Shown in pieces: positions 11,653 to 24,029 of a stretch of 64,000 nucleotides of DNA (its first letter is position 1; each line of letters opens with the position of its first letter). Under the pieces are notes generated by a model. That model had not been told where the DNA came from, made no database searches, and was given only the letters and a program-made list of their open reading frames with translations. The position numbers and the translations under genes were made by a program. The DNA comes from Yamagishiella unicocca. Lineage: Eukaryota > Chlorophyta > Chlorophyceae > Chlamydomonadales > Volvocaceae. The stretch is from assembly GCA_003116995.1 (NCBI GenBank), contig BDSL01000010.1:248001-312000 (forward strand). Direction: 5' to 3'.

Positions 11653-13045
11653 CCCCTTCAAGAACTTCCGCCCCGGGCCCGGCCGCGTCACCACCTACCT
11701 GGCCCCCGGCGGCCCCAACGTGCGGATGGACTCGCACCTCTACCCCGACTACCTGGTGCCCCCCAACTACGACTCGCTGCTGGGCAAGCTGATCGTGTGG
11801 GCCCCGGACCGCAAGCAGGTGAGCGGGGCGGGTGGCGAGGAGTCCCGGTGAGTAAGGAGGGGGCCCCAAGCCCAGGGTCCTGGGGTAGGATTGCGGGGGC
11901 GAGGTTGACGGATGAAAGCGGCGGAGAAGAGGTGCGTGGCTGTTACCGCCTTTTGGTTGTACATGAGATACCTCCGACCTCCCGCTTGTTGAGCCAGTGT
12001 TCGACCAGCTATCCTAAGGATCCCTCGCTCCCTTCCTCCCTCCCTCCCTCTCGCCCCCCCCCCCCGCCAGGCCATCGGCCGCATGCTGCGCGCCCTTGAC
12101 GAGCTGGTCATCACCGGCGTACCCACCACCGCCCCCTTCCACAAGCTCATCCTTCAGACTGAGGCGTTCAAGACCGGCGACGTGGGTGCAGGGGGGGGCG
12201 GGGAGAGGGGAGGGGTCCCGGTGCTGACGTGGGTGCAGGGGGGAGGCGGGGAGGAGAGGTCTCCGTGCTGACGTGGGCTGGCAGGGAAACGGGGAGAGAG
12301 CTCCCCGGGCAGGTTTTGGTCCGGACGTATGGCCATACGACGTAAGAGGGTTTTATGGTAACATATTTGCCTTCGTTTGATTGTACTTGATATCCACGCA
12401 TCTGGGCCCCGTAATCCCTAACCACCTACCCGCCCGCCTTCCACCCTATCCATCGTGCAGGTGGACACCGGCTTCATCGTCAAGCACGCCGAGGAGCTCA
12501 AGGAGAAGCCCCCGACCCCCAAGGTAGGAGGGGAATCGGAGCGCAGGGACAGGTCGGCGGCGCTAGGGCTCCGGCACGGGGCAGCAAGGGGGACGCCAGG
12601 CGTCGTTGAGGTTCCTGGTGTATACAATACCACAGGCTTCCTGGTTGGGGGTGTGGCCTAGTGCGGTCCTGCTTGGTCTGTCCCCGCTGGCCTGGTAGCC
12701 TGGCGTTGCCGCCGCCGGCCTCCCTCGGGATGCTGTGCCGCCGGGCCGAGCTGCGCTCCTGGCGGCTCTGTCGCTGAGGGACAGCTGTGGACAGCTTTCC
12801 CGCCAATGTGGGCGGACACCGGTGGACAGCTTTCCCGCCAACCCGGCGCCCCACATCATGCATGTCGCTTACCTCTGTGCACCGGATGCCCACGTTGCAC
12901 CCCCTCACGGCACTTCATATCCTCACCCTCCCCCCCGTGGATTCGCGGATTCTCTTATCATCCCCCCCCCCACACACCCCCGCAGCTCCGCGCCTACATG
13001 AGCGACCTCGTCAAGCAGCGCAAGGCCAAGGCCCTCACGGCGTAA
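6643..13045 (+). CDS. accC: Biotin carboxylase subunit of plastid acetyl-CoA carboxylase
   Basis: This subunit carboxylates biotin on the carrier protein using ATP and bicarbonate, the first half-reaction of plastid fatty-acid synthesis. Exons: 6643-6885, 7527-7637, 8428-8559, 9174-9285, 9901-9965, 10441-10527, 10701-10814, 11039-11167, 11322-11432, 11618-11818, 12071-12181, 12461-12523, 12986-13045; all phases agree, giving 512 residues. Residues 1 to about 40 are Arg/Ser/Ala-rich, as in a chloroplast transit peptide. Then follow [20 protein letters not shown], the Gly-rich ATP loop AGGGGRGM across exons 4-5, [34 protein letters not shown], and [11 protein letters not shown] joined to VEHPVTE. 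Length matches bacterial AccC (about 450) plus a transit peptide. An in-frame ATG at 6547 would add 32 residues unlike a targeting peptide, so I prefer 6643. The protein is separate, not fused to a carrier domain, as in heteromeric plastid enzymes. Confidence 0.95.
8124..8171. repeat. 24-bp tandem duplication in accC intron 3
   Basis: Two adjacent copies of a 24-bp unit beginning GTGTTGCGGTGCACAT, differing at one base, in the intron between exons 7527-7637 and 8428-8559. Confidence 0.85.
9991..10033 (+). pseudogene. Partial tandem duplicate of accC exon 5 with a stop codon
   Basis: Forty-three bases copy the end of exon 5 plus its splice donor (source about 9935-9977), displaced by 56 bp. 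Three substitutions are seen, and one turns the Tyr codon into TAA. The copy lies wholly inside the following intron and retains a GTGGGG donor. Confidence 0.85.
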
Positions 13046-13470
13046 GCGGCGACATCACCGCACCCAACCAGCGACCCATAGTTCACTTCGCGCGCCCGCT
13101 TGCCTGAGGCTCTGCCGTGGCGGCCTTGGCAAGCGGCGTGAGGAAGGTGGAGGTCGCACCCTCCTGCCCCCAACCTCGGGTTGCGAGGCGGCAGGCACCG
13201 TGTGGTTGTAGCCGTGGCTGAGCGACAGCTGCAATTCTGTCGGTGGGCTGTCTATGCGCTCACGGATGCAATGGGATGGATCCAGTTGGATCTCGCCGCA
13301 ATGTCGCCCCAGCCGGGGGGCGGCTGCTGGGCAGAAGGGCTACCCCGGGTATGGTACATGGGGGCAGGCTTGCAGCAGCCGCGGCAACGCCTCGGGCGCA
13401 GTGCCATGTGTATGCGTGTTTTGTTTGTTTGTGTATTGTGTGGATCGTGTCGTACTCGTCCTTGGACACG

Positions 13471-13670
13471 GGTGCGCGTGTGTCGTACTCGTGCGTGGAT
13501 GGCCCCGCCGGGTGCGCGTGTGTCGCACTCGTGCGTGGATGGCCCCGCCGGGTGCGCGTGTGTCGTACTCGTGCGTGGATGGCCCCGCCGGGTGCGCGTG
13601 TGTCGTACTCGTGCGTGGATGGCCCCGCCGGGTGCGCGTGTGTCGTACTCGTGCGTGGATGGCCCCGCCG
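13471..13670. repeat. 40-bp minisatellite, 5 copies
   Basis: Five tandem 40-bp copies starting GGTGCGCGTGTGTCGTACTC, with a single C/T variant in one copy. It lies about 430 bp after the accC stop codon, probably in its 3' UTR. The peptide repeats it would encode are not considered real. Confidence 0.95.
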
Positions 13671-13897
13671 GGTGCCTCGTTCACGCAGCTGTCGCCCAAC
13701 AAGACGCCATCTGGCAACGCATCAGAGTGTATGTGTGCTGGACACTGACTGGCGGGTCGAACAGCAAGATCGGCTCAGGGGTCCAGGGAGGCTACCCTCG
13801 CGCCCCGTGTATGGGCGCCAATTTTGGACTCAGGCGCGCTCTCGGGTGCGCACTCTCTGCGAGGGGGGTTGGAGGGGGTTCCGCTAGCCGCAGTGGC

Positions 13898-13902
13898 TGT
13901 AA
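13898..13902 (+). terminator. Candidate poly(A) signal TGTAA for accC
   Basis: First TGTAA on the plus strand that I see after the accC stop. It would give a 3' UTR of about 0.85 kb containing the 40-bp minisatellite. Confidence 0.4.
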
Positions 13903-15876
13903 CCTTAGCCGTGGCTTAAGATTGTGCGTTTGACAGCCTCCAATGGACTGGGAAATGAGAATAATGGGAATGCAGGGGAGAAGTGCTGGGCCGAGCAGTC
14001 CAGGCTGCCAGCCGGCGGTGGTACTGACCTTGCCTGTCCACTGGCCCGACCGTGCCCACTTGTAAGGAGGCCGATGGTCAATCTCTCAATCTCGGCGCTA
14101 TCTCTCAGTTCCACGTCCTACGCAAAGATATCCCTCACCTGGCAACGAGCGTCGCATGATCACTGGGGCGTGTGTCCCCCTCCATACCTCTCCCTCCACA
14201 CCGCCATGTGCACGATGACCTGCCCACAGGCAAAAGAGATGCAGCCATGTGGTTGGACAATTTCCTGTTCCGTGGACAAGCCGAAAACCGCAGTCACTGA
14301 CCGCAGCATTCCCATGAGGAGGTCCCTGGTCATAGTGGTCCTCGGCGTGTACCGTCGCCTCACAGGGACCTCCTCACCTGCCTCAGGTCCAGTGCCAGCA
14401 TTGCCTACTGCGTCATTCCATCTGCTCTAAAGTAAGCATCACCTGGAGCTCCATATCTGCGCACGGCACCTCACTACTCCAGGCGCTCTGGCTACAGCAG
14501 CTGACTAAAGCAGTAGCAAAGGACGGTGCGGACACCGTCTCTTGCTGCCGCACATTTCATAAAGTATGCGATGTAATACCATTGCAATTGGTACAACACG
14601 GCGCTACTATAACGCGTTGACAGATGAACCACGGAATACCTCGAGCCACGCCCGATCGAGCTTGTCAATCAGCGAGGGGGTATGCCAGGGACGCTCGCAG
14701 TCCATAGCTGCCCGCATGCAGGGGCCTAGGGATGGTTCATGGTCATGTGAGGAAATGCCGTTCATCAATACCCTTCGCTGCCTTCCACCCCGTCTGTCAT
14801 TATCATCAAAACACTGGGCCCTGCGCCTCACCCATCCATGATATCCCCTCAGTACCATCCTCCTGTCCTTGGCAATATTGCACAGCCTCGTTCGTTCTCG
14901 TCGCCACAACTACCTAAAAGCCCGTATGAATCAAGGGCAAACCTACGCAACACTGCACCGGCCATTGGCGCGCAGTGACGTTGCGGTTGTTGCCTGCTGC
15001 ATGTCGGCCGCCTGGCCACTTATGCACCGGCACCGTTCGTACGACCGGACAAGAGTACGACGTACGAGACCGGCGACTATTGGCCGATGCCAACCGAGAC
15101 CCAAAACCATGTTCATGTGCCCTAAGATCTGGCTCGGCCACAGCACCCAACCGAGTGGACCACAACCGGTGAGGCTGCGGGGAAAGTCACCGATAGCCAC
15201 CTCAGCCGGGAAACAGTGCCATTTCGCAACTTCCTTGGACCCCGAGGTCGCGTTCGAAGTAACCACCTCCACCTTGCTTCGTCTTTTCACTAGGCCAACC
15301 GCGAATCCACATGAGACACACGTCCGCAGCCGCCTCTCTCTGTTGAGGGATGGCGGGGTACGACTTAGGAATTAACCCCACCGGCACAACAGCCCTGAAC
15401 GCAGTCACGGCGGCCACAACAGCAGCACACGCGTCACGGCCGCGGCCCTGCCCTCGTCCCAGCCAAACGTCGTCGTCCGAGAGACGGGCTTACGTATCCA
15501 GCGTAACTACCTCGCTCTGCAGCCCTGCTAGCAACCAACCTATGGTACGGCAATGCAGGTACCGTTAGTACCGGGCTTTTGCTGCTGGGACGTACGACAA
15601 CCATCTGGCCCAATGTGAGCCCCGCCGGACATCCTTCGCCGCCCGCATCAACGCATCTGTCTTCGCCGACCACACAAACCCGCGCACCCCATCCCCTCCC
15701 ACAACAGCTCGCAAGTCACGACCAGTCCGACTTGTAGACATCTGCTTGTAGACATCCGTGACCACCTCTCGACCCCTTGCCCGCAAGGGGTCAACTGCAA
15801 GGGGTTAACGAAGGTGCCAACGCATTGAACCGCGTTGCACCTCTCGCCCGGCCTGCCTGCCCGCAACGAAACGGCC

Positions 15877-18302
15877 TCATGCGTGTGTTTTTGTTTTCGA
15901 CGACGTCCGAGCCACCGCTTTCCTCACCCGCCGATCGCCGCCCACGGACCCCACATTACTCCCACGCGCGTTGCGCTGGCCCGCAGCCCCCCCTTGCGCG
16001 CCCTCCAGGTGCAACTTCCGGACCCGCGGGTCGCCCGCCCGCGCCTGTCCCACCTGCCGCTCTGGCTGCTGCTCGTCCGCCGACACCAACATGTCAAACT
16101 CCTTGTCGTACTCCCTGTCGTACGCCGTGTGGTTGATCCCCATTTTCAGCAGTAGCTGCTTCTTGCGCGTCACGTATCCGCACCGCACCCGGCCGCCCAG
16201 CCTCTCGTCCGACGGGTCCAACTCCTCGTACGCATAGTACGGCTGGATGTCGGCCGCGGCGACCGCCGCCAGCATCAACCCATCCAACTGGTGCACCGCC
16301 GCTCCGAAACCATACAGCGCGACGTCTTGGGCGTTGGAGGCCATGAGCTCGTCCATGTCGTGCGGCATTAGGTCGTTGGCGCCGCGGTGGTTGCCAGCGA
16401 CGCGCGCCCGGGCGCTCGCCAGCCCTGCCCGCCAGCCCAACGCAAACCTGAGCCACAGCTCGTCCATGTCCGCCGCTTCCAGGAGCAGTACGACATCGTA
16501 CTGCAGCAGGAGGAGGCGCGCCGCTGCGAGGTGCGTGGCGTTGATGCCGCCCGTGGGCTCGTAGAACACTGACTCGCCGAGCAGCAGCCGGATGTAGTAG
16601 TTGTCAACCGCCGCCGGCGCGAAGCGGCGCCAGTAGTCGGCATCACGTGCCCTGAAGAACGTCTCGTACTTCTTGCCGTACTCCGTACGGTAGACCTTCA
16701 TGATCCAGCGCACGTGCGACACGAGCCGCGCCAGCGGCTCGCGCAGCATGATGACGTTCAGGAACTGCGGGCACAGGTGCGCGGAGCTCCAGGGAGGACC
16801 ACCGGCGCCGGTTCCGCTGGCGTCCGAGTCGTTCTCCAGGCCACCGTGGGCGGCAAACTCATTGGAGTAGAAGGTGAAGTGGCGGCGCTGCATGAACTCG
16901 TCCCTGCGGCAGCAAGCGGGATCTGGGTTCGGGAATAGGAAGGTAATGGTCGTGGTGGCACGCGTGTGCCTGACTGTCATACATGCACCGTTTTACGAAA
17001 CGAAACGTTCCAAGGGTGCCTTAATCCGCTGTCCTGTCTGTCACGGCTGTCCCGGTACCGCCACCGCATAGCATCCCCTGGCCATTCAGCTGAAACAAAC
17101 AATCACCAACCCTGGCCAATTCACGCCATTCCCTACCCCTCCTCGCACACCCAACGAACCTGTCGAGCCGCCCCTCCTCCTCTCCCCTCTCCCTCTGCGC
17201 CCCTTCCACAGGCCCCAGCCGCCGCCCCGTCTCTCGCACACGCTCCGCTTCCCATAACACTTCTTCTACACGCACTTACTTCGCTCGCTTAGGTTGTTCT
17301 GGATGCAAGCGATTTGATGCGACCATGTAAGTACTACTTCTATTACAACCCGTTTGTCCCAACCTGTGCACACCTGTATTCGCAGCTGCGCGCTCCCCGC
17401 CGCACGGCGTAGCGGTAGTACCACCGCCACCCATCCAGCGGCGCTGTCTGGTTGTGTACTTGCGACGACACCCAGCGCGGTCGGTCGTCGAAGCGGCGGA
17501 CCATGCAGTTGCCGAAATTGGTGGTGCTCTCTGCCGTACAACCGTTGCGGTCGGCAACGGAGCACATGGAGGTGCCGCCGGATTTGGAGATATGCAGGAA
17601 CTCGATGGCGCCCTTTGTAGCGGCGCCCTGTCGGTGGATGTTGAAGAGGAGACGGTAGATGCGGAACAGCAGGCGGCTGGTTTCGGGGCTGTCGCGCAGA
17701 GCTTGCACTTCGGCCGGCTGCCCAGGCTCACGCAGCCGCAGCTGTAGACGCACGAGGGCCGCTAATATGACGCGGCGAATAATTGGATGGCAAGATCCAA
17801 AGCTCAGCTTCGCGACTTGTGCGGCTAGCCGGGCCAGCGAGTCGGCGACCATGCGGACGTCCAACGTCACATCGCCGCTACTTGCGGACGCTAGGGAGCG
17901 CGCCAGGCTGATTGCTTCCCGTGATGCTGTGCTGCCGCTGGCAGCATCGTTAAACAGGGTTACCTGGGGCGGAGCTCGGCTGAAGGTGCTGTTCAGTAGC
18001 TCGGGCGACGCGAGGATGATATCCAGGGCTGATTCCAAAATTATCCGTTCTTCCGCGTTCCCCAACGCGTGGCTGAAGCGATGGAGGAACACTTGCTCGA
18101 CGTGAAGGCTGCCATTTAAATCAATCTTTGCGTCTTCCGAAGGAGGTGTTCCTCTTGGGAAAATGCCAATAGTGGAACGATTCAACGATCCTAGATTAGA
18201 GGTTTGTACATTCAAGGGCGTGGTTTGCGCGGGCACTATTGCCGCTCTACAGCAGGCCAGCCGGACCACCGCCACGGCCACCTGGAGCACAAGCAGCAGC
18301 AT
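15877..18302 (-). CDS. P-loop sulfotransferase domain protein, secretory pathway
   Basis: Likely transfers sulfate from PAPS to a glycan or glycoprotein in the Golgi. Two exons, 17374-18302 and 16903-15877 (TGA), join in phase 2 to give 651 residues. The N-terminus MLLLVLQVAVAVVRLACC is a signal anchor or signal peptide. The 5'-phosphosulfate loop EFLHISKSGGTSMC is at residues 234-247. The 3'-phosphate-binding segment NVIMLREPLARLVSHV is at about 359-374, with Arg364 followed by Glu-Pro. A Trp/Tyr-rich segment (WRWYYRYAV) and several Cys lie between. About 230 residues before the catalytic domain have no recognisable motif, and the C-terminal 60 residues are Arg/Gly-rich. Volvocine extracellular-matrix glycoproteins are heavily sulfated, and a matrix glycoprotein gene lies 8 kb away; that link is inference. 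A CATATATTGG element lies just upstream of the ATG. Confidence 0.75.
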
Positions 18303-19352
18303 GGGGGTCAGCGGTGTGGCATCATCCCAATATATGTGTCTGGCTGTATAACTGTGTTGTCATAGTGCCAGCTTGAGTAAAATTGGGCTCCAGAACCAGC
18401 TGGTGTGCGCGGGTCAACGTTCTAAGGAGACCGGAGGCCCATATGTAGTTCTGATCGGCTTGGCATGAAAGAGTGCAAATGTTATTGCTTATCTACACAG
18501 TTTCACACAACAAAACTGGTTTCGCGGGACGGTCAGTCATGTGGAAATTCCGTTGCACGATTCCTCGTTTGTCATCCCTCCTCAGGATAGCGCCCATCCT
18601 GCACCCCAGAAGACAGACATACGAAGCTAGGCTGTTAGGTTATTAGTAACGAAAACATCGAGGCTTGCCACACACCTGGAACGCCAATTCGCACGTAAAA
18701 CCGATGCTGCAACGGCATTCGAGGCTGTGCAATAAACATGAAACGGACTGATGTGGCGCATTCCCGTCGCTGCCCGTCGCGCCACGCTCAAGACGCCTGG
18801 ACCCAGGTTACATCGCGCGAACCACCTGGAAGGTCGATTTCACCGCAGAGGTCCATCGACCGATCATCATATCAGCATTTAAAGACGACGATGACCACTG
18901 TAGTCCATCGGTCTTATGATAGAGCCACACTTCAGCGCGCTGATACATGCACAAGACAGCGTCGTCACATACAGCAAACCTCTCCCCAATGCTTTCCCCA
19001 GTAATAATTGAATTTAAGGATATGGTTTCATTCCGTACATGATTAAATTACTGGCGAGGCCATGCTTATCGCCTCCTAACCTGCCCAACCCCCACGTGCC
19101 CGCCACCCCAAAGCCCCGTCAATACGCCGAGTGTACACCCCACCCACCTGCGCGCAACCACTGTGGGTCATCCGACGCCAGCTAGGCCTTCCGCCCTAGG
19201 CCACCTTGCCAGACTACCTTCCTTCAGCATCCCAACCCTGAACGAGGCAAACATTCTCCCAAGAGCGCCTCCAAGGAATACAACCCCTCAAACCCTAAAC
19301 CCCCGCTCTCACGACCTCCTCTGCTGCTTCCCCACCTCGCCTTCCCGACCCA
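18303..19352. other. Intergenic: sulfotransferase promoter and 3' end of ATP-grasp/SET gene
   Basis: No gene seen. The sulfotransferase promoter would occupy the left part. A minus-strand TGTAA (TTACA at 18808-18812) lies about 540 nt beyond the stop of the ATP-grasp/SET gene and is a reasonable poly(A) signal for it. Confidence 0.5.
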
Positions 19353-22300
19353 CTAACGCGCCAGGCCGGCGCGCCGCCGCTTCTCCGCCACGTACGCGCT
19401 GACGTGGCTGCCGTACCGCACGTCCACCCACGGCGCCAGGTGGTCCGCCCCCGTGATGCGGCCGCGGCAGCAAGTGGCCCCGCATTCGCAGTCGAAAGGC
19501 GCCATGTGCTCCACGCAATAAGTGGCGTAGTCGATGGTGATCTGCTCGCCTACGGTCGGGAGGTAGAGAGAAACGCGAGCAAGAGGAGATTTAGTCGTAG
19601 GGAGGTTGAGAGCAGCAGGGAATGGCTCCACACCAGGGGCCAGGCAGGGCTGAGGGATTCCTTCCCGGATAGCCCGCGGCCGAGCGGAGCAAAGGGACGG
19701 AAAGCCCAATACACCCACAAAGCCGAATACATCTATGCAGAATACACCCATCGAAGTCCAGTCTCTACAGCCCTTCCCTCGAACCAATCCTGAGGAGAAA
19801 CGCAGCCAACCCAATCCAGCCCAGCCCCAGCCCATGGGCCCTGCTGCCTGCTCTTGTCCATCGAGACCCCCCCCCACCGCAACCCGCACCCCCTCTCACC
19901 CCAAACCACGCTCTCCGGCATGCACCCTCACCACGTTGTTCACAAACAGGCTAGGGACTGCTTTGTCGCATTCAATCAATATGCGTTTCCTCTCCACCCG
20001 CCCCGCTCGCAAAACGCGTTTCTCCTCGCTACCCACCCGGTTGTATGTCCCTGCGGGCCACGGCGTCCATGTCCACCAGCCAGGTGTTGGGGTCACACGA
20101 GTGGTTGATGGGCGCCCAGTCGGCGGGGTCGGAGGACCAAGTGATGCAAACCTGCACCACCCGGGGGTGGGGGAAAGAGGTGGAGAAAACACAGTCAAAA
20201 CGGCTATAGCTTCGGGGGGTGCAGGGGTGACGCAAATCGGGTTTCTTCCCCGTGCCAGCTCCAGATGACGCGGGCGCTGCACTGACGCGCCCGTCTGCCC
20301 CCCCCCCCCCAGAGCCCGCCCTAGTCCAGTAGCATGCGCGCGCGTCCCGGTGTCCGAAGGCTATGCACCCACTACATTTCCCCAGTAGCGTTACCGGTTC
20401 TTTTATTGTAAACCCCAGAGCCCGCCCACCTCATCGCTGATGGGGTATGCATACGCGTCGAACCACTCCCTGTGCCGGCTGCCCTCCGGCCAGCACCGCC
20501 GCACGAAGCCCTGGCTGGCTAGCGTCTTGGGCCGCTGCTCGTTCCGCTGCACCACCTCCCCCGCACGAATAACCACCTGCGCCACCAACCCCCAGCCGCC
20601 GGAGGCGGCACAGCTGCCGCGACCGCTGCCGCCGTCGGCGGCGCCGCCAACGCCGTTGCCCACCGCCGCCGTCGCTGGCGGCGGCGGCGGCTGCGCCGCC
20701 GGTCGCGGGCGGCGGAAGAAGGTGGGCAGGATCCGCGGCTGGCGAAGGCGGTGTCGCTCCAGGGCGGACGCGATGATTGTGCGGATGAAGTGCATGTGGT
20801 CACGGTGGCCCTCGGGGTCCAGAGAGAGGATGAAGTCGGCGGAGCCGTGCAGGCCGGGCGGATAGAGCACTCCACAGTTGGGGTTGATCTCCAGCAGGTA
20901 CACCTGGCCGGAGGAGTCCACTCGGAAGTCGCACCTGGAAGCAGTAGGGCGGGGTGGGATGGGATGGGGTGGGGTGGCGCAGAAACTCGTAAATTTTGCC
21001 CCGCGGGAAAGGGTGCGGTGGGGTGCGATGGAAAACCCGTGGACGAAGGAAACGCGCTTAGGACAGACGTTTCGAGGACTGGATATATGCTGGTGAACTT
21101 GGCGGAGGAGACTTAAGTCAGGTGTCGTATGTCGATCTTCGGCGGCTAAGCTAAATCGGCGGCGGCGGCTAGGCTAACGGAAGCGGGGACCCCGCGTGGC
21201 GCAAGGAAACGCCATTGGTTGCGGTGGGTTGCGGTGGGGTTTCGAGGAAGACCCGTGGATGCGGTGGGGTGGGGCGCGGTGGGGTGGGGTGCGGTGGGGT
21301 GTCGTCGCAGTAGTCCTGGGACGCACCTGCCGTAGCTGACTCCCCGAGTCGCGACGAAGGTGTTGAGGGCAGCCTCCTGTGATCAGGAGGGCAGGCGAGA
21401 GAGCAGGGCGGGGCGGGTGGGCGGGTGGGAGGGCCAGCGAGGGGCCCGACGCTTGCGGCAGATGACCGCGTCCGTCAAAACTCAGCAGCCAGGTCCACGC
21501 ACACAACCCGCACCGCAGAGCCCGGGCTCCACCCTCGGACCCACCGCTGGACCCACCCCTGGAGCGGTTACCGGACCCACCCCTGGAGCGATTACCGGAC
21601 CCACCCCTGGAGCGATTACCGGACCCACCCCTGGAGCGATTACCGGACACTCAATATCCATACACCACATCCATACCCACCATCACAAAAACCTAAACCC
21701 TAACCCCCGGTCCGCGCCACCTTGAGCTTCTCCGCCAGCTCCCCTTCAGCGCAGGGCCTCCAGCTGCACGTCTCGTAATCCGTCCACTTGAGGTCGAAGT
21801 GCTTGAAGTCCTCCCCTGGAGCGAACGCGCACTCCACCGGCGTATATACCACCGGCTTGAAGGAGCCGAGGTCGGAGTCGAGGGAGAGAGCAGCGTCCGC
21901 GGCGGCGCCGCCAGAAGCATCCGCCGCCACCGCTGCTGCTGTTGCTGCTGATGCTGCCGGCTCCTCCACCACCAGCACCGTGAACTCCCGTCCCTCGATG
22001 AACTCCTCCACCAGGGCCCCGCCAAACTGCTTCACCAAAAGAGAGACCTGCGGGTGGTGGTGGCAGTGGTGCGCAGGAGGCGATCGGGGGGAATTGGGGG
22101 GGGAGAAAGGGGCTAACGGAGGGGGTGGGCAGGAAGACGGGACGTGCGCGGATCCTACTGAACAGGTTTCTGGGGAGAGGCGATGAAGCTGTGGGGAACT
22201 GGCGATAGCGGCGTCAGGCCATGTCATGGTACGGCGCTACGCGACCATCAGCCCGCCCGCAAGCCCGCAGACCCCGCGGTGACGGACAGCAGCGGTGACG

Positions 22301-24029
22301 AAGTTGAGTGCTTGGGTGGGTGGGTGCGGTGTGGGCACAGACAGCTAGGATAGAATAGCAACAACGGAAGCCCGCGCGGCGTACGTAGCTGTCGTACGAT
22401 GTACGAGGCACGACGTACGACACGCACCTGCTCCCGCAGCTGGCCCTCGCCGGTGACCTTGGACGCGCGCGTCATGCCCACCGACGAGTACCCGCTGGGG
22501 TGCTTGACGATGAGCGGGAAGCGCAGCCCGCCGCGCTCGGGGGCCGCCAGGACGTCCGCAAGGCCCGCCTCTACGCCCTCCTGACCCGTGGGTCCGCGCC
22601 GCTGGATGTGCACCCAGGCCGGCACCTGGGCGCAGTGCGGTGGGATCGGGTGGCGGTGGGGGCGGTGATGAGGATGACAACCGCGCAGTGGGTTCGTCCT
22701 GCGGTGCGGCTGGCGGAGGTTCGGATTGTGGCGGTGCGGGCTGAGAGGAAACCCGGAGCGTGAGCGTAGCGGAGCATGAGCGTAGGCGTAGCGGAGAGCG
22801 GAGCGTGAGCGTAGCGGAGCGGGAGCGTAGGCGTAGCGGAGAGAGAGGGAGGAAAGGGCTAATGGACACGACGCTATCTGATGTTTTAAGGACGTGTTCC
22901 GCCCGAGCCGCCGCGGGGGTCGGCAGTCAGCATGGCCGCCTCACATGATGCTTCCCGGCGGCGATGGTGGCGGGGACCCGCTCACCGCCACGTCATAGTA
23001 CTGCACGGCCATCTTCATGGCGACCTTGCTGGGCTCGTAGAAGGCAGTGTCGGCGCCGGTGTACGGCAGATTGAGTCTGTACGGCGGGGGAAGGGGCGGG
23101 AAAAGCGGATCGCGCCGGGGGGGGCGGGGAGCCGGGCGCAAGGGACGGGCGGCGGTTCAGAGTGAGGATGCCCGCGCAGGACCTGAACGCTCGTCCAGCT
23201 GCAGTGCAGCTTTTGTTGCGGCCGTTTCACCTCTCCCAGCCCCTGACCTGCGTCCAACATACGGGTAACCTGAGGTCGAACCACCGCGCGCGCGCGCACG
23301 CCGCCACCTGCCCACCTATCCTTTCGCCTTTCGGTTGATCCTTCTCCAACTGTGCGCCGCTCCAATTGTACGTCGCTCTATACGCAATACTACGCTACCC
23401 ACCTGTCCAGCGCCTCCACCACATCCTTCCCAGCGCGGTCCTCGTCCCAGGCGCCGTCACATAGGTTGAGGTACACGTCGTAGCAGCCACTCGTCGCCAG
23501 CTCCACCAGCTGTGCGGCGCTGGTGGCCTTCCGTATGAACACGTGCGTCCATTCATACTCCCCTGCTGTGTCGTAAACTTCTGGCTGTGGGAGTGGAGGG
23601 CGGAGCGGCGGCAAAGGGAAGGAGGGAGGGAGCGCGCTCATGCTTTGGAGGCTATTGGGGTGGGGTCTGACCGCGGCGGGTTGGTTTCGGGGCTGGTTTC
23701 AGGGCTGAAGAGTACATGGTAGGCTTGGCGGTGCCAGCAGTGCGTACTAGCATGAAAGAGGAATTCAGCGTATGTTTGGGGAGGGAGGGGAATTTGAAGC
23801 GTTTTGGTCATGGATGAGCGAGGGCAGTGCTGGTCCGCGACGCACATATCGCAAGCGTATGGGCGCCTCGTAACATACGGTACAGTATGCCATCGCCGTT
23901 ACAGCTGTTAAAAGTAGAGGCTGCGGGACGCCCGTGGCATACCTTGCGGTCGGGGTCGACCTCGCTGAGCACCGCTGCAGATCCCTCCGTGGAGCACTGC
24001 AGTACGCAGACGCGGAGCTTCCCTGTCAT
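19353..24029 (-). CDS. ATP-grasp (D-Ala-D-Ala ligase-like) / SET domain fusion protein
   Basis: Nine exons read downward: 24029-23943, 23584-23403, 23076-22986, 22625-22428, 22047-21721, 21376-21327, 20934-20430, 20151-20037, 19549-19353. Phases match at every junction, giving 583 residues. Residues 1 to about 365 form a D-alanine-D-alanine-ligase-type ATP-grasp unit: MTGKLRVCVLQC strand; YDVYLNLCDGAWDED then LNLPYTGADTAFYEPSK; ATP-binding PLIVKHPSGYSSVGM; VEEFIEGREFTVLVV; and the Mg-binding CDFRVDSSGQVYLLEINPN ending at about 331. A Pro/Ala/Gly linker (about 390-424) follows. The SET domain then shows GWG at 425, NHSCDPN at 496, GEQITIDY at 519 and a post-SET CxCG..CC cluster. Ligase-type ATP-grasp enzymes join a carboxylate to an amine; SET domains methylate lysine. 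Substrates are unknown. The first ATG directly follows TATAT, so the start could lie elsewhere. Confidence 0.85.
20371..20417. repeat. Dispersed intronic 45-bp motif, copy 3
   Basis: Carries GTTACCGGTTCTTTTATTGT followed by AAACCCC, like the copies in the arginine deiminase introns. Here it lies in intron 7 of a minus-strand gene, so it is in the opposite orientation to the transcript. Confidence 0.55.
21549..21644. repeat. 24-bp minisatellite, 4 copies
   Basis: Four tandem 24-bp copies with the core GGACCCACCCCTGGAGCG, in intron 5 of the ATP-grasp/SET gene. Confidence 0.9.
22750..22850. repeat. GAGCGTAGCGGAGC imperfect tandem repeat
   Basis: Repeated GAGCGTAGCGGAG words of variable spacing in intron 3 of the ATP-grasp/SET gene. 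Confidence 0.75.

Larger units (their letters stand above)
13046..15876. other. Convergent intergenic region (accC / sulfotransferase)
   Basis: Contains 3' regions of the two convergent genes and the 40-bp array. I see no further gene. ORFs such as 13924-14430 and 14869-15375 have no recognisable domain and no matching splice structure. Confidence 0.6.

Noticed and set aside
13181..13933. 250-aa ORF with repeated RVSYSCVDGPAGCAC-type peptide
   Set aside because: A 40-bp repeat is not a multiple of three, so the peptide pattern cycles through frames; it lies in the probable accC 3' UTR.
16247..18105. Plus-strand ORFs over the sulfotransferase gene
   Set aside because: Antisense shadows; the minus strand has the PAPS-binding motifs and a phase-matched intron.
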